Assembly: GCF_052857255.1 (NCBI RefSeq)
Contig: NC_135497.1
Span: 112,885,308-112,949,307 of the forward strand
Source: Amblyomma americanum
Taxonomy: Eukaryota; Arthropoda; Arachnida; Ixodida; Ixodidae
Reading direction: 5' to 3'
Length of the DNA stretch: 64,000 nucleotides
Numbering within the stretch: position 1 is the stretch's first letter; each line of letters starts with the position of its first letter. The translations under genes and the position numbers were made by a program. The notes below the pieces were generated by a model. The model was not told where the DNA came from. It saw only the letters and a program-made list of their open reading frames with translations, and made no database searches. Shown here one piece after another: positions 24,211-37,275 of this stretch.

Positions 24211-24434
24211 TTTCAAGACAGTGGTTTACAATTGTTCTGGAACCACGAGGGGGGGGGGGATAGAACGGAAATGTCCCCCGCGAGGAATGTTCACAGTTCC
24301 TGTCTGTTCACAGACATACGTTCATATGTACATACAGATGCAAGTCCGCGTGCTGAGGAATACAGTTGTCAACACGCACAAGCAGGAGGCAAAGAAGCAA
24401 TAATGTTATCGGATCCGACATGGTGACTAAGCTA

Positions 24435-24754
24435 AGTTATTGTGGGGCAATCAAACACGGCTAAGATAATCAGCACCCACGTTATCGGTTGCTTTTATGC
24501 AGTCGATGGTGTACGTGTAATCTTGCAAAAATAAACTCGAATTCACGGAACAAACTTCGTACTTCTTCAGTCTGCGCCTCTGAAAGACCCGAAAAGTTAT
24601 TGTGGGGCAATCAAACACGGCTAAGATAATCAGCACCCACGTTATCGGTTGCTTTTATGCAGTCGATGGTGTACGTGTAATCTTGCAAAAATAAACTCGA
24701 ATTCACGGAACAAACTTCGTACTTCTTCAGTCTGCGCCTCTGAAAGACCTGAAA
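24435..24754. repeat. Tandem duplication, 2 x 160 bp, over RNase H end
   Basis: The unit starting agttattgtggggcaatc and ending tctgaaagacc.gaaa occurs at 24435-24594 and 24595-24754 with about two differences. It spans the junction between pre-RT linker and RNase H tail, so it arose after the internal deletion. Confidence 0.9.
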
Positions 24755-24890
24755 CGAATTGGACGTCCGCAGAGCACTGTGTTTGACGGAGATTCAGAGC
24801 AGGCAGTTCTACGGGGCACTCCACATTGAGTGCTTCAAGGTCCAATGGGAGTTGGTCGGTCTCTGCGGCGGCCGATACTTTCCGCGTCAC
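24451..24890 (-). pseudogene. Pre-RT linker fused to RNase H C-terminus (RT deleted)
   Basis: The frame at 24890-24642 has acidic sequence ending LSEAQTEEVRSLFREFEF, typical of the segment before the RT fingers. It is followed at once, in another frame, by LQDYTYTIDCIKATDNVGADYLSRV-like sequence (the family's LQ-x5-I-x5-DN-x2-AD-x-LSR ending), then a stop. The roughly 1.5 kb that should encode RT and most of RNase H is absent. The RNase H tail is the last coding part before the 3' LTR. Confidence 0.75.
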
Positions 24891-24948
24891 CGGGGGCTTG
24901 CGCTCTTCATCTTAAGCATATATATGTGAAAAACTTCGCTCTTGTGCG

Positions 24949-25164
24949 CTAGCTGTACAAGGTAATACACGTCGTTTTTTGTTCAAGGATATCGGATGGC
25001 CCTTTCCATTGCATGAGCAGCTTGTTAGAATCTGTGGGCAGCAAAATCAGCACCTTGTCGCCCGGGACTAACCTTGTGGGGTGACTCTTATGGTCATAGT
25101 ATGTTTTCTGTTTCTGGCGTGCCTTCTCGAGTTGCTCGTGAGAAAGCTTCCACGTGTTTTTCAA
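24949..25164 (-). pseudogene. Integrase C-terminal (GPY/F-like) domain
   Basis: Encodes KARQKQKTYYDHKS, then PGDKVLILLPT and MQWKGP, the usual C-terminal DNA-binding module of Ty3/gypsy integrases. It is separated from the core by frameshifts. Confidence 0.75.
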
Positions 25165-25230
25165 CCAGCTTCTGAGGTCGACAAGATAGGCGTACGTTGA
25201 GCGAGTTTCTCCATCAATGCTCTGATTTGT

Positions 25231-25854
25231 TCAGAGCTCATTTCGTACTGTCGGTGGCCTTCGTACATGACGTCCATAAATCAACTGGAACGGAGAGAAC
25301 CCAAGACTTCCCTGTGAAACTTCACGGTAAGCGAAGAGGAATGGGGCCAGATACTTATTCCAAGACCTAGGCTGTTCTTGGCACATGCTCTTAAGCATTG
25401 TCTTAAGAGTTCCATTAAACATTTCCGCCTGGCCATTCACCAGCGCGTGGTAAGGCGACGTCTTGAGGACCTTGATGGAGAGGAGACGGCTTACATCCTT
25501 AATGAGGTCATCGGTAAAGGTTGCTCTCTGGTCAGTTACAATTTTTGGGGGGATACCGAGGCGAGAAAACATTTCTACTAGCGCTTCTGCATCGTGCACA
25601 GCGTCAATGACAGGAATTGCGACGGCGTCAGGACAATGTGTCGCGAAGTCCATCAGCGTGAACACGTATCGGTTGCCTTTATCAGACTTTGGTGAGAAAT
25701 GCCGTATGAGGTCGACGGAAATCCGTTCGGAAGGAGTATTGATCAGCAGCCTGTTGCCAAGTGGTAGAATGCCAACCTTGCCCTTTGGTGCGGTTCTTTG
25801 GCATTTATCGATAGCACGACTTAAGGAATCGCGTGACATCTCCGTGTAGGTCAA
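25231..25854 (-). pseudogene. Integrase catalytic core (DDE) of LTR element
   Basis: Contains ISVDLI (first Asp), IVTDQRATF (second Asp) and NGQAEMFNGTLK (Glu), the retroviral-type DDE core, followed by the FSPFQLIYGR segment common in gypsy integrases. The enzyme joins cDNA ends to host DNA in the nucleus. The upstream zinc-finger part is in a different frame, so the protein is broken. Confidence 0.9.
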
Positions 25855-26389
25855 GCCAATAAAAATCCTCTAGTGTGCGATCGGTCGTGCATCGTATTCC
25901 CTGGTGCCCAGCCATGATGCTTTCATGGGCCATCTGTAGAATTTGAGGTCTGAACGCTACGGCTACTACTATATGTTTGAAGTTCCTGCCGGTCGACCCG
26001 ATGTAATCTCGGCAGAGGATATTTCCTTCTTCACGGAAGAAGTATTTATGACCGCTGCCGTATACAAACTCTTTATTGAGGTTAGAGAAGAGCCGTTTGA
26101 GTGTTGCATCCTTCCACCGCTCTTCAGCTAATTGGTTTGTTGTGACGTCACAGCACTGAATTAGTGGCATATGCAACGGCGTTAACTTATCCTCTTGTAT
26201 CTTGGCAACGACGGTAACACAACGCTCCGAATTTCTAGGCTGGAGGTGTCCCTGGTGAACTGGCGCCGTGTCATGCTCGCTAACGCGTGCGTTCATCCAG
26301 TCTGGGTCGGGGTCAGGCGGTTCCCAGACACCTAGGATGTTGCCGATAATGACGTCGTACAAGGGGCGTTTCATGCAATGTGCTGTCAC
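25805..26389 (-). pseudogene. Protease end and integrase H2C2 zinc finger
   Basis: The N-terminal part has YDVIIGNI and EPPDPDPDW, which look like the last strand of a gypsy aspartic protease followed by its linker. Residues about 150-190 hold the integrase zinc finger: A-H-E-S, G-H-Q-G, then C, with the second Cys of the C-x2-C in the next frame (KCQRT). Protease directly followed by integrase is the key to the Gmr1-like order. Confidence 0.7.
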
Positions 26390-26399
26390 CTCACCTGAG

Positions 26400-26888
26400 A
26401 AGTAGGGCGTATGCTTGCACTCTTGCCTCGGCTAATTGGGTGACGGTACCATCAAAGAGATATAGTGTCCCTGTGCCTTGCAAGTGTGCATGCAAACGCT
26501 GCAAGTGTGCATGCAAGTCGTCGCACCGTTCATGAAACAACGATAACAGCTTTTGCGGATTGAGAGAAAGGGCATGGTTCTACGCTGGGAGAGTTTCCAC
26601 AAGAGCGGTCTCCTTACTCCTAATTCCTTCTTGGAGTCTGAGTTTGAATTCGAGAATCTTTCCCTCTCGCAGCGGCTTCCCGACTTTCCTCTCTTTCCGC
26701 AGCCCGTGCCTCCCTCTGTGCTGAGCGTTCACTTTCTACCCTCTCTCAGTTCCGCATCCGAGAGGCCCAGTTGCGTACCCAACGTAGTTAGACGTTCGAG
26801 GTCGATTGCCGCTCAAGCTTAGCTCTCAGCGTGAATACGGATCAGCTAATCGGCCCTCTCGCTGACGTATCCTGGCAGGCTCGCAAAA
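26400..26888 (-). pseudogene. Gag-region remnant of LTR element
   Basis: On the minus strand there is a short Arg/Glu-rich segment (ESERSAQREARAAEREES) with stops on both sides, resembling the charged helical part of gag. The sense sequence directly after the LTR, ttttgcgagcctgccaggat, is the expected position of the primer-binding site, but it lacks a clean TGG start. Most of gag is missing. Confidence 0.45.
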
Positions 26889-27539
26889 TGTGATGTAATT
26901 AATGGGCTCAGGACCGTTCAGGAGGCCTAGCCACTAGTACAGGCCACACCCCGCATAACGACGCACTTCCTCTTGAGCGACGAGGACGTAGGTATAATGT
27001 CTCCTGCTTTTACACACGCACACACACACACTGCAGGGTACTCACAACCTATGTCGAGGTGAACATCAGCGTCTGACAATGGGTTCCGGTGCGACAGTCT
27101 TAGTCGGCCCAGAAGCACACGGTGGCGGAGGTGCAGCCCGGTCCCCGGGGAAGTATCAGGAGGCCGGTACAAGCAGGGATGAGCGCATCGGTTGGCCGCC
27201 TGGCTACCGGGAGGCCGGAGTCAGCAGGCGGGTGCTCACCGGTATGCCGCCTGGCTAGCGGGAGGCTGGAGACAGCAGGCAGGGTACCGTGGTGGGTAGC
27301 GTGTACGGGAAGCCAGACCCCAGACCTGGATGCCCAGCCGGTGCGGGCTCTCTGGCCTTGGGGAAAGGCCGAGCTCCAAAATACGACCCGCCACTCAACC
27401 AACCACAGCAACTGCCTCGAAGCCAGGCTCCAACGTTCGATTGTGCACGCGCACCGGCTCGCCCTGCACGCTGCCACACTTCTCCTTTCTCCGCCCGGAA
27501 CCCATAGGGCAGTATTCAAATCATAGATGTGACGTCACA
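26889..27539 (-). repeat. 5' LTR of Ty3/gypsy-type element
   Basis: Starts (sense) with the self-complementary tgtgacgtcaca and ends ...ttacatcaca, giving TG...CA ends and a 651-bp LTR. It matches 23571-24199 in direct orientation. A short CA repeat is internal. No 5-bp target duplication could be matched outside the two LTRs. Confidence 0.75.
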
Positions 27540-29141
27540 GTTTTTCGTATTTTGTTTTTTTCCCGGCCAATAACTCTCAAGCCTCCCGAACCCAGACGAG
27601 TCGTGAGTACTCCGAGCCGGAAGAGGCTGGCGCGCTTTTCATTGAACGTGTCTATGCGCAATCTGCATTTTCGTCTCTCTCTCGTGCATCGGCCCACTGC
27701 TGTTTGACCGAGCTCTCCTGTTAGATTCGAGCTCGGCGAATCTTCCTTTCGGTTCACGGTTTAGGCAGTCCCAGATTCAGAATTCTCCAGATTGAGCTGA
27801 GTGCTGTGAGAGTACTTCGTTGTGGACACGCGATGTTGTTTCGTACTTGCCCGCCGAATGTACATAATGTTCTTCGTCGCTCCATCATAGCCCTGCAAGT
27901 TGTTGACAGAGCTGCTTCACGACAGCGCAAGTGTGCGATGGTATCGATTGATAATGCGGCGCCTTCGAATATAAGAATTTAGCGAAAGCCTCCGGGTGAA
28001 GGCGCGCGAAGAGACCGCAGAGTGGCGTCGATGAGGTCGTTTCTTTGTGACCTTTGCATGATTTCTACTGCCACCGATCGATAGCGGGTGGCTTCTTACG
28101 AAAGTTTTATCTCTTTTAAGATTCGTCTTCTTCAAGCACAGCCTCTGTATAAATTTTGGCCGTAGCCGTTATTTCTGTGTGTGCCGGCAAAACTCGCTGA
28201 CTGTGGGTTTTTTTCCTTACTCGCAGCTTCAGCAGACGGGGTACGCGACTTGCGCTATGAAACCGTCGGGCTTCGCGACAGGTCAGTGGCACTTACCTGT
28301 GCGGACCACTCGTATGTTTCTTGTTTTTCACGTGATGGTACAGTGCAGGAAATCAGCTTCTTTGTGGCGCTGCCGAAGGGCGAAAGAAGGTGTTGCTGGC
28401 CAGCGGGGAGCCAAAGATTAAAAATAAGTTGGCTCATGGTGAAATAAAACTGGCGTACCTCGTAGTGGCACCAACCGTCTCTACAGCATGTGACTGCAGT
28501 AAAGTTTGTGCACAGGACATGTATGTAATGCATTCATTGTGTATACTCGCTCAGGCCTGTCACTGCCAAGTAACACATTTTTAAGGCGATGGGCGCCACA
28601 AGGAAGTCATCTTGCATACAGTGATGACTTTATTAGCGTTCAGCTGGTATGATATTCGAGGTCCGTGGAAATATTTGTTACCTTACAACCGAAATATCTG
28701 CATTGGTACAATTCCTTGAGCTTTTTTAAACACCTTGGTTTAACTTTTGGAATTCCTGTCCCTACGACAGTTTCTCAAAATTTGTTCTGTACGCTCCAAT
28801 GCATTCGAGAAAGCTGTGTTAAAGATTTTCAGAAAAAAATAATGCATCCATGAAAAACAGACAGTACGAGGAGACCTAGCGGACGCTGCATGGGCCTCAC
28901 GTGGCCGTCAAGCAACAAAGCAGCTGCTACTATAACCACTTTCCACTGCAATTCCATACAAGCAACATATATGGCACTTAATGTATCGATGGATCCTCTG
29001 CACTGTTTTTGTTTGTGTCTTTTTAATTGTCTTGTAAATGCGCTAGAGGTTCATGTGTGTGTTTACCAGTAGGTGCCAAAGTCGTTACTTGGTTTTTCGG
29101 CGGCTGCAGGAGCGCAAGTATCCAAGAATACGTAAACAGCA
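27540..29141. other. Inverted-repeat loop, no gene recognised
   Basis: The region 27.6-28.4 kb has higher GC and two overlapping plus-strand frames of 80-88 codons (28179-28447) with a possible acceptor (tactcgcag) upstream, but no recognisable family. Treat as unassigned. Confidence 0.35.
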
Positions 29142-29310
29142 GCGGTGGCCAAGTGGTTGAGCATCCGCATCGCATGTGGCAGGTGCGGGGTTCGATACCC
29201 ACTGCCCCCGGGTACTTACCGGGGATACAATAATTACAAGCTTCCCCTGGTCTGGTGCTCGAATTCTTTAGGGTGAAATGCTTGGGAAATGGGTCTTTGA
29301 CCAAACCTTG
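29142..29310 (+). mobile_element. tRNA-derived SINE, second family
   Basis: The A-box-like gtggccaagtggttgagc and near-perfect B box ggttcgatacccac are followed by a body with tacaagcttcccctggtctggtgctcg. The body motif tacaagctt.cccct recurs at 37240, so this is a dispersed family distinct from Ruka. Confidence 0.7.
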
Positions 29311-29648
29311 AGAAATAGAAAAAGCCCTGTGCCATGGCGCTCTCGGGCCCTAGATGCCCTTGCGCCATAAAAATCCATAATCGTCATCACCTTCACCAAG
29401 AGCATATGGTTCACCACTTGGTATTTGCCGCCGACTGCTAAGTAATATACAATTGACTTTCGTCGCATGATGCATGAAAACACTGCAGTATAAATTCTGA
29501 TAAGTAGGATTAATTCACTACAACACTTATGCCAGCCTACCACAAGAAATGGAATGACAACAAACGTATCAGTAACTATATTGCCGTTTTTATTGCGCAT
29601 CACGTGACGGAAAGGTGAACTACACATCATAGCCCTTGTTCGGTTCTT
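29311..29648. other. Loop edge, nothing recognised
   Basis: AT-rich sequence up to the inner border of the right inverted-repeat arm. No coding signal. Confidence 0.4.
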
Positions 29649-29766
29649 GTCTGTCAAGGAGTGGTGCCTTAAAGATTTTGAGATTGGCCGGCCACAGGGG
29701 AAAATCAAGTTTGGCAGAGTGTACCTCGCCCGAGAAAAGGAGACAGAATTCATCGTGGCTCTTAAG
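29649..29766 (+). pseudogene. Dead inverted copy of kinase glycine-loop exon
   Basis: A 118-bp match to the 21839-21956 exon with the donor context gtgggt kept. The acceptor is lost: the exon is preceded by ttcggttctt with no AG. The protein-level changes include Leu to Gln before the loop and Gly to Ile inside it (GKIKFG), which removes a conserved glycine of the ATP-binding loop. No alphaC exon follows in the arm. It cannot encode a working kinase by itself. It keeps Glu in DFEIG, where the intact exon has Gln. Confidence 0.9.
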
Positions 29767-32700
29767 GTGGGTCCCAGGATTCATAGCAAGTTCTTTCACC
29801 ACTTCAGGACATATGACGAATATGGAGATAAGAACACAATATAAAAAGAAAATAAAAGCGCAAATAGAAGCTGTCAGTTTGGTACAGCAATGGTGGCACA
29901 AGAACAAATGAAAACTTGCCCGTTTCTGACGCAGTCAACCCTCCGTTCCGATGATGGCTTTTTTCATTACCTTCCTGTGTCTTCTATCGTTGATCTCATC
30001 ATTTACAAGTGTCATTAAAAAGGTCTTTTCATTGATTACCATGGGCATATTCTAAAGCAACAAACCTATATAGGTGGTTTTTTGTGAGTATTCCAGTCAA
30101 GTTTAAAAGCTCTCGGTGGACCCTATAATTTACGAATATTTCTTAAAAATTACTGCTCGGAATTGATTTGGGCAACACTTTGGCACACATTCTTGACTGC
30201 CTCTTCCCCTGTGAAATAGTGGGAAATCTGGGCGAGCCTTGCTATTGGGTTTGTTGAAGTGCTATAGGCCGGATCGGGGACGTAGCAAGGTGCAGTGCAG
30301 ACCTGTTTTCTTTTTCTTCGGCTGGCCAGTAAGTGTGGGTTCAATGTGAGGAATCATTTTTATACTTAACAAAGCCAGCTAGCTTAAATTTTTTTCTGGT
30401 GTGGGTGATGAGTGATGGAATACTGATCGCTTGTGAACTTTTCGTAAATGTGGTATATATCATTTGGTGGTTTCTTTAAGGCACTTGGCGCAGTTTTAAA
30501 AAAGTAAGGACTCATTTTGTTTGACTGCAGTGGATGGCACACCCCTGACTGCAGGACACTTTCTGATTATTATGTGCCATGTTACAGGTATTTCTCATTA
30601 TCGTATGTTGTATGCAAGGTGTTGTATACAAAAGTGTCGGGTGCCGCAATGACCAAGTTCCACAAATATGAACATTACAACAGTCCAACTGCTATCCACG
30701 AACAATGGATCTGAACACCGGAACCAAAGTGAAAACTGAACTACTGGCACACCTCATTCGCCTTGGGCCTAACTACGCTTATCGACTATCACTTTTTTAT
30801 TTTTATGTTGTATAAGGGCATTGGGCATCAAACATTGCACCCTCTGGTGTGCATTCACTATCTGCGAAGTTCCACCTACCTTCAGACTTTCAATGAAAAT
30901 TTTATGTTCAGTGTTGCTGAGGTGGCAAGCTGCAAGGTTTGATAATGACCCACGAAAAAGCATTGCGAAAGGCATACAGAGAGTAATGGAAAGAAGTGGG
31001 AGAGGTGCTCACTTTGGTGAATTTCTTCTTCATTCAGAATGTTGAGTCTGCGCCTGCCTGTCCTCACATTCACGCATGGTCTCATGCTTGGCAAAAAAAG
31101 GTGCAACAAGAAGGCATCAAGAACCAATTAAACAAACTGATAAGCCACTTCGTTCTGAGTGATGAAATTGATGCCTATCTAGCATGCTAGACACTTCCTT
31201 TTAATCTTGGTTTCTGTCTGGCCTAATCTCATCGTCCTGGTGGAGAACCTTATTTCTTTTCTAACAGCAGAGCACGCCTACAGTCTTGACCGGACTGGCC
31301 CGGTATGTTAGCCTGCAGCTTTTCTCCTGTATTTTTGGACCAGTCCAGTTGCTGAAGTTTGTAATATTGTGTAGTATATTCTGCAGGACAGGGTGAACTC
31401 GGGACTAATGGTCGAGGCCTTATTCCTGCAGCGGAAGTAGTTATGGCGACAATAGTTGTAGTGGTGATTATATCGTAACGAGAGGTGATACATATTTGAC
31501 CCAGGTGTTATTTTTATTGCCCAAGAAGGCAACATTTGATCATTTCTTTTTGCTGCACCTTATTTGCTTGGCCTGTGAGCGTATGGACAAGCATTGTGGG
31601 GTGTTTATTAAAGCAATGCATTGAAATCAGCCTGTTAATTGCCTCTTTCCTGCTGCTCTCCTTGTGTCTTTGTTGCTGTTATCCTTAAAGAATTGCGTTA
31701 TATATGTTGACCAGTGCTTGTTTCACTATTAAACAAGTAGTACATTCATTCAAGTGAGCAACCGCAAAGAAAACAAGCAGTGCATACAAATTAAATTGCA
31801 CACTAAATGATGCTGTTCATTAAACAGGTATTAGTTAGATCTGTACTCTGAGATCTTAGCTTTAGCGCCCTCGCATACACGTTTTTTCTGTTTCCGAAAT
31901 TATCATTAAGCACCCGTGCTGCAATCTGTCTGCAAATCAACAAATGGTTTAAGGCGAGCAGAGCTCATAGAAATGATTCATTGCTTTGTCAACAGATTGC
32001 TGCAGGGGTACTAAGTGATCATTTTGGTACCATTTTCGAAAATAAAAATGTCCGGTAGAGGGTTATGCATTCCTCAACATGCAAACTTCAAAAGTGTATA
32101 AATTGTATTGCACATATAGCAGGGTTTCCTGCAGCTCCGTAGGAAATTTATCATATCCTCTTCGAGTATTTTTATGGGTAGCTGTCTTGAAATGCATTTT
32201 GCTCTGCTAACTGGTCGGTGATAGCAGCTTTGCTTATCTGTGCTAAGGAACTATCTTTGGTCACATGGAAGCATTCAGAGTTAAAGGCTAGTCTGATTAT
32301 ATGATCAGATCCTCTCAGGTTCTGACATTCAATTTACAAGTGTTCGCAGCATCTGGATTGTGCACTGGGCACACTACATACCGTTTCATACATAGCGAAA
32401 CTGCGGCTTTTTCTATATAGCGGCGGTGCTGCGGATGCGCAGATTTATTTTAGATGCTAGGTGCAGGTTTGAAAAAATAAGTTATTTCTCAATGTTGTGT
32501 CCGTTTGAGAAATTGTAGTGACTGAAAGCGAGCGGCTCTTTTAGCACTGCAATTTATGCATTGTCACAGCTGTGCACAAACTAATGTTATGAAACACATA
32601 TGTAGCCTGTTTGCTAAGTGGCACATTGAAGAGTGCTGGGCAATGCGCACTTTTTGCGAATTAATCCCTGGTATTTATAGCTAAAAATTTTCTCTGGTGC

Positions 32701-32944
32701 TTTGTTTTTGTTTTGGTACAAGTTTCAAGATATGATGGAAGTGTATGCTCGACAGACATCTGAAGTTGGTTTGGAAACCGAGCCACAGGGAAATTGAAGG
32801 TAACAATTAAAAAGTGACTATAACACTTTAGGCAGCTTTGAAGATTAGGTTTCAAACGAGAAAGCAGTGATGTCTTCAGCGGTGCCACGGGGACTGCAGT
32901 AAACAATATTCAGCTGCTAGGATGATCTCTGCTATTCCCATGCT

Positions 32945-33100
32945 GCCCCTCACTTGATCCTGGATTCAATGTCGGATCAGCAGCCAGTGCCGTTTTGATA
33001 GAGATGAAACAGAAAAGGTATTCGTTTGCTTTGGAACCTCCATGCACATAGACCCCAGGTGGCCTAAGTTTTTTGGGCTTTCCACTACGCCACCACTTTC
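32945..33100 (+). mobile_element. Degraded SINE inside right inverted-repeat arm
   Basis: Reverse-complement counterpart of 18345-18490; see there. Confidence 0.45.
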
Positions 33101-33657
33101 TCATATTTTACTCCTCCTTCCATCCCCTTCCGTCTTGGCATGGTTTTGATGCCTACTGAAGACAGTGCACACTTCTCTGAAAAACCAAATTAAAAATTTT
33201 TTTCTCGCTTTATTTTAGGCATACTCCCTGGCTACGTTTGCCTGCAAAGCCAAAATATCCAAGCTGCTAGAATGTAGGGCACAGTACACGGCATGTGCTA
33301 ACTACAACAGTGAACACTCATAGAAAGAAATGAGCATTTTAAGCTGGCTTTGTCAGCCATGAGTGCATGGGTGCACTGTCTTGAACAATAATGCTGCATG
33401 ACTAGGGCAATCCCTTATTGTGTACCTGTTCAAGAAAAGAAGCCACATCTACCTCAGCCTGATGCTAACATGTGCAATGAGACTGTTATCTACTGATCGC
33501 CAATTTGAAATTCAGTGGAGCAAATCTGGTGGTTCTCGGAGCTTCACCTGCTTCCAGGTCAAAGGTTGGCAGTTACATGAAGCACTTTGTCATCTTGCAA
33601 CTACCGTGACGCTTTGCACACAACTGTGTGCAGCTCTGTTGGAGGCATGTACATAAA

Positions 33658-34967
<1,310 letters not shown>

Positions 34968-34988
34968 TTTATTTATTTATTTATTCAT

Positions 34989-35019
<31 letters not shown>

Positions 35020-35020
35020 C
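34968..35020 (+). repeat. (TTTA)n tail
   Basis: About 12 TTTA units with one TTCA interruption, acting as the 3' tail of the neighbouring minus-strand element. Confidence 0.85.
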
Positions 35021-36380
35021 ATATTACAGATACCTCAAGAGCCTTTGGGTGAGGACCTTATATGAGGGGTAAAGCTAAAGGTGCTCATTTGGGAGTAGCA
35101 CACCTAAAGGTACTCCTTCGAGGACAATACATAGGGGGGTGGGGGTTCAGTGTAAAAACATGTATAAGGAACATCATTAACACGCGAAGGACAATAAACA
35201 GGTAAGGTTTAACATGGAAAAATAACTAAGCGCCAGAGAGTAAATAAACAGGCGATTAGAAAGAATATAATACAAAGTATAGGTTTAAAAAATAATAAGG
35301 CGTAATGGACATGACAAATACTACAATTTACGTAGTAGGCACGAAAAGAACGGAAGTAATCGAAAAAGTTCAGTAAATGGAAAACATGGAAACTGGAAGC
35401 ATTTCAAATGCCAACGTCTCTGCAGATGAGATCAAAAAATGCGAATGCGTTAGATTCAATGGCTATATGCGCTGGTATATCATTCCTATCTATGATAGTG
35501 TGTGGTATGAATGACTTCGCAAATGCAGATGAACGACACGCGGTGTGTTTAACTCTGTGTGGGGCTGGTTGAGTCGCGGAAAGGCGGCTGATGGTGATTG
35601 GAATAAATCGTGGTGAAGAGATGGATGGTGATGCAGTTAATAGAAAAGCGTTAGTAGTGATAGTTTACGGCAGTGAGATAAGCCTTCTAATTCGGCGCGA
35701 TTTTTTAAGGCAGTGACGCAGGTAGCATATGAGTATTCTGAAAACAAAACGTGCCGCCTGGTTCTGCAAGGACTAAATGTTAGCTACGAGATAGGCTTGG
35801 TCAGGATCCCAAATGGCTAGTGCGTATTCAATCTTCTGACAAATGAGTGCTATGAAGTTAAGTTTCTTCAGGTGCGGGGGAGCCAGTCAGAGGTTTTGCT
35901 TTATCAGGCCGAGGAAGAGAACGGTGGTTGGTAAAGTTATATTAATGTGGTTAAGCCATGTTAAGTCTGAATGCAGGCGACCTCTGAGGTATACTTGTAA
36001 ATAGTTGCAAGTTCGACCGAATCGTTATTTAAGTAATAGGTTATGGGAATGCGAAAATTGCAAGTGAAAGACATAAGTTTAGTTTTAGAAGAATTAAGTG
36101 GCGTAAGCCAAGATGTGCACCATGCTGTTACTACATCAAGGTCAGTTTACAAACACTGTTGGTCAGTGTTAGAAACAATATTACGGCATATCATGTAGTC
36201 ATGAGCAAACAGCATAACTGGAGAAGACACGGAGATAGGTGAATCATTAGCATATATTAAATAGAGGAGTGGACCAAGAACGATCCCCTGTGGTAACCCT
36301 GATGTGATTTTAGAGTAAGCGGAGTTGTAGTTGTTAATGGAGATAAAATGAAGTCCGGCGTTTCTTGGGTTTGACATCAG
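34968..36380 (-). mobile_element. CR1/L2-type element, 5'-truncated, dead RT
   Basis: A (TTTA)n run at 34968-35020 marks the 3' tail (minus sense). Upstream lies degraded ORF2: at 36377-36147 SGLPQGIVLGPLLYLIYAND followed by LFAHDYM, where the palm motif ADD has become AHD, then at about 36090-35960 LNSSKTKLMSF, and broken C-terminal sequence to about 35700. Stops and frameshifts throughout. Confidence 0.75.
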
Positions 36381-36439
36381 CAGTTTAGATTGAACGCGGA
36401 CATGGACGGAGAAATATAAGAAATTTCCACGTTAGATCC

Positions 36440-36835
36440 GGGAACATCATCATTAGCCTGACTACACCCATTGCAGGGCAAAGACCTCTCGTATGTCTCT
36501 ACAATTATTTCTCTCCTTTGCGAGCTGCGCCCACCGTATTCCTGCAAACTTCTTAATATCATACACCCATCTAACCTTCTGCAACCCCCGCTACGCTTGC
36601 CTTCTCTTGGAATCCACTGCTTCACCCTTAACGAGCAGAGGTTATCTTGCGTTCGCATTACATGCCCTGCCCAAGCTCATTTATTCCTCTTGATTTCGAC
36701 TAGGATGTCATTAACACGCGTTTGTTCCCTTACCCACTCTGCCCACTCCCGGTGTCTTAACGTTACACCTATCATTTTTCTTTACATGGCTTGCTGTGTT
36801 ATCCTTAGCTTAAGGTGAACCCTTTTCATTAGATC
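36440..36835 (-). mobile_element. Fragment of another non-LTR element, ORF2 C-terminus
   Basis: The plus strand carries the distinctive 'cctgactacacccattgcagggcaaagacctctc' and 'atgccctgcccaagctcatttattcctcttgatttcgac' segments of a tick-abundant non-LTR family, antisense. Minus-strand remnants such as VETYERSLPCNGC match the C-terminal end of its ORF2. Both ends are truncated. Confidence 0.6.
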
Positions 36836-37149
36836 AGGAGGAAATTACAAATTATTACCGTACTTGGGATGAATGGTGTCATTAGCTTCTTGCAGTTTTA
36901 TACCACGCTACCATATGTGTAGTGCCTGGAAATGATGCATTCCAAATCGACTTCCGACGAGTTACTGTATCCTTCAAGTCCCTACAGTACTGCGACACCT
37001 GTTTCAGCACAGCACAAATTGTAGTGCACTATTTTTACGCAAGTGTTATTTCTTGGTGAACCAGTGCAATGGCACGAGGCCAAAAAGGAGAGGACGGGAC
37101 AAGTGCTGGTGTGTTCGCTCACAGCTGAGACCCGCAGTGTGCTGACGCC
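36836..37149. other. Spacer between elements, nothing recognised
   Basis: No frame, SINE box or repeat that I can name. Confidence 0.4.
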
Positions 37150-37275
37150 TGTAGTGGCTCAGTGGTATGAGCATTTTCCTCAAATGGGAGGTGTGGGGCA
37201 TAATTCCTAGTGCTCCCAGCTACCCACCAGTGATAAATGCGTACAAGCTTTCCCCTAGCCTCTTGCACTATCGAA
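37150..37275 (+). mobile_element. tRNA-derived SINE, second family
   Basis: The A-box-like tagtggctcagtggtatgagc is followed by a poor B box (gggcataattcc) and the family body tacaagctttcccct, as at 29142-29310. Confidence 0.55.

Larger units (their letters stand above)
23571..27539 (-). mobile_element. Decayed Ty3/gypsy-type LTR retrotransposon with Gmr1-like pol order
   Basis: On the minus strand: 5' LTR (27539-26889), gag remnant, protease end, integrase zinc finger, integrase core, integrase C-terminal domain, a pre-RT linker, a large deletion, the last residues of RNase H followed by a stop, a polypurine tract and the 3' LTR. Integrase therefore precedes RT/RNase H, the order described for the Gmr1 group of Ty3/gypsy elements and for Ty1/copia. 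LTRs differ by roughly 15-20%, so the insertion is old. It occupies the loop of the large inverted repeat. Confidence 0.75.

Noticed and set aside
23571..27539. 5-bp target-site duplication for the LTR element
   Set aside because: The bases outside the two LTRs do not match, and the lower LTR border is uncertain.
28179..28447. Two overlapping 80-88-codon plus-strand frames with a possible acceptor
   Set aside because: No recognisable family, no donor, and the frames compete with each other; left as unassigned sequence.
29649..29766. Processed retrocopy of the kinase
   Set aside because: Intron sequence continues beyond the exon for about 3.9 kb, so it is a genomic inverted duplication.
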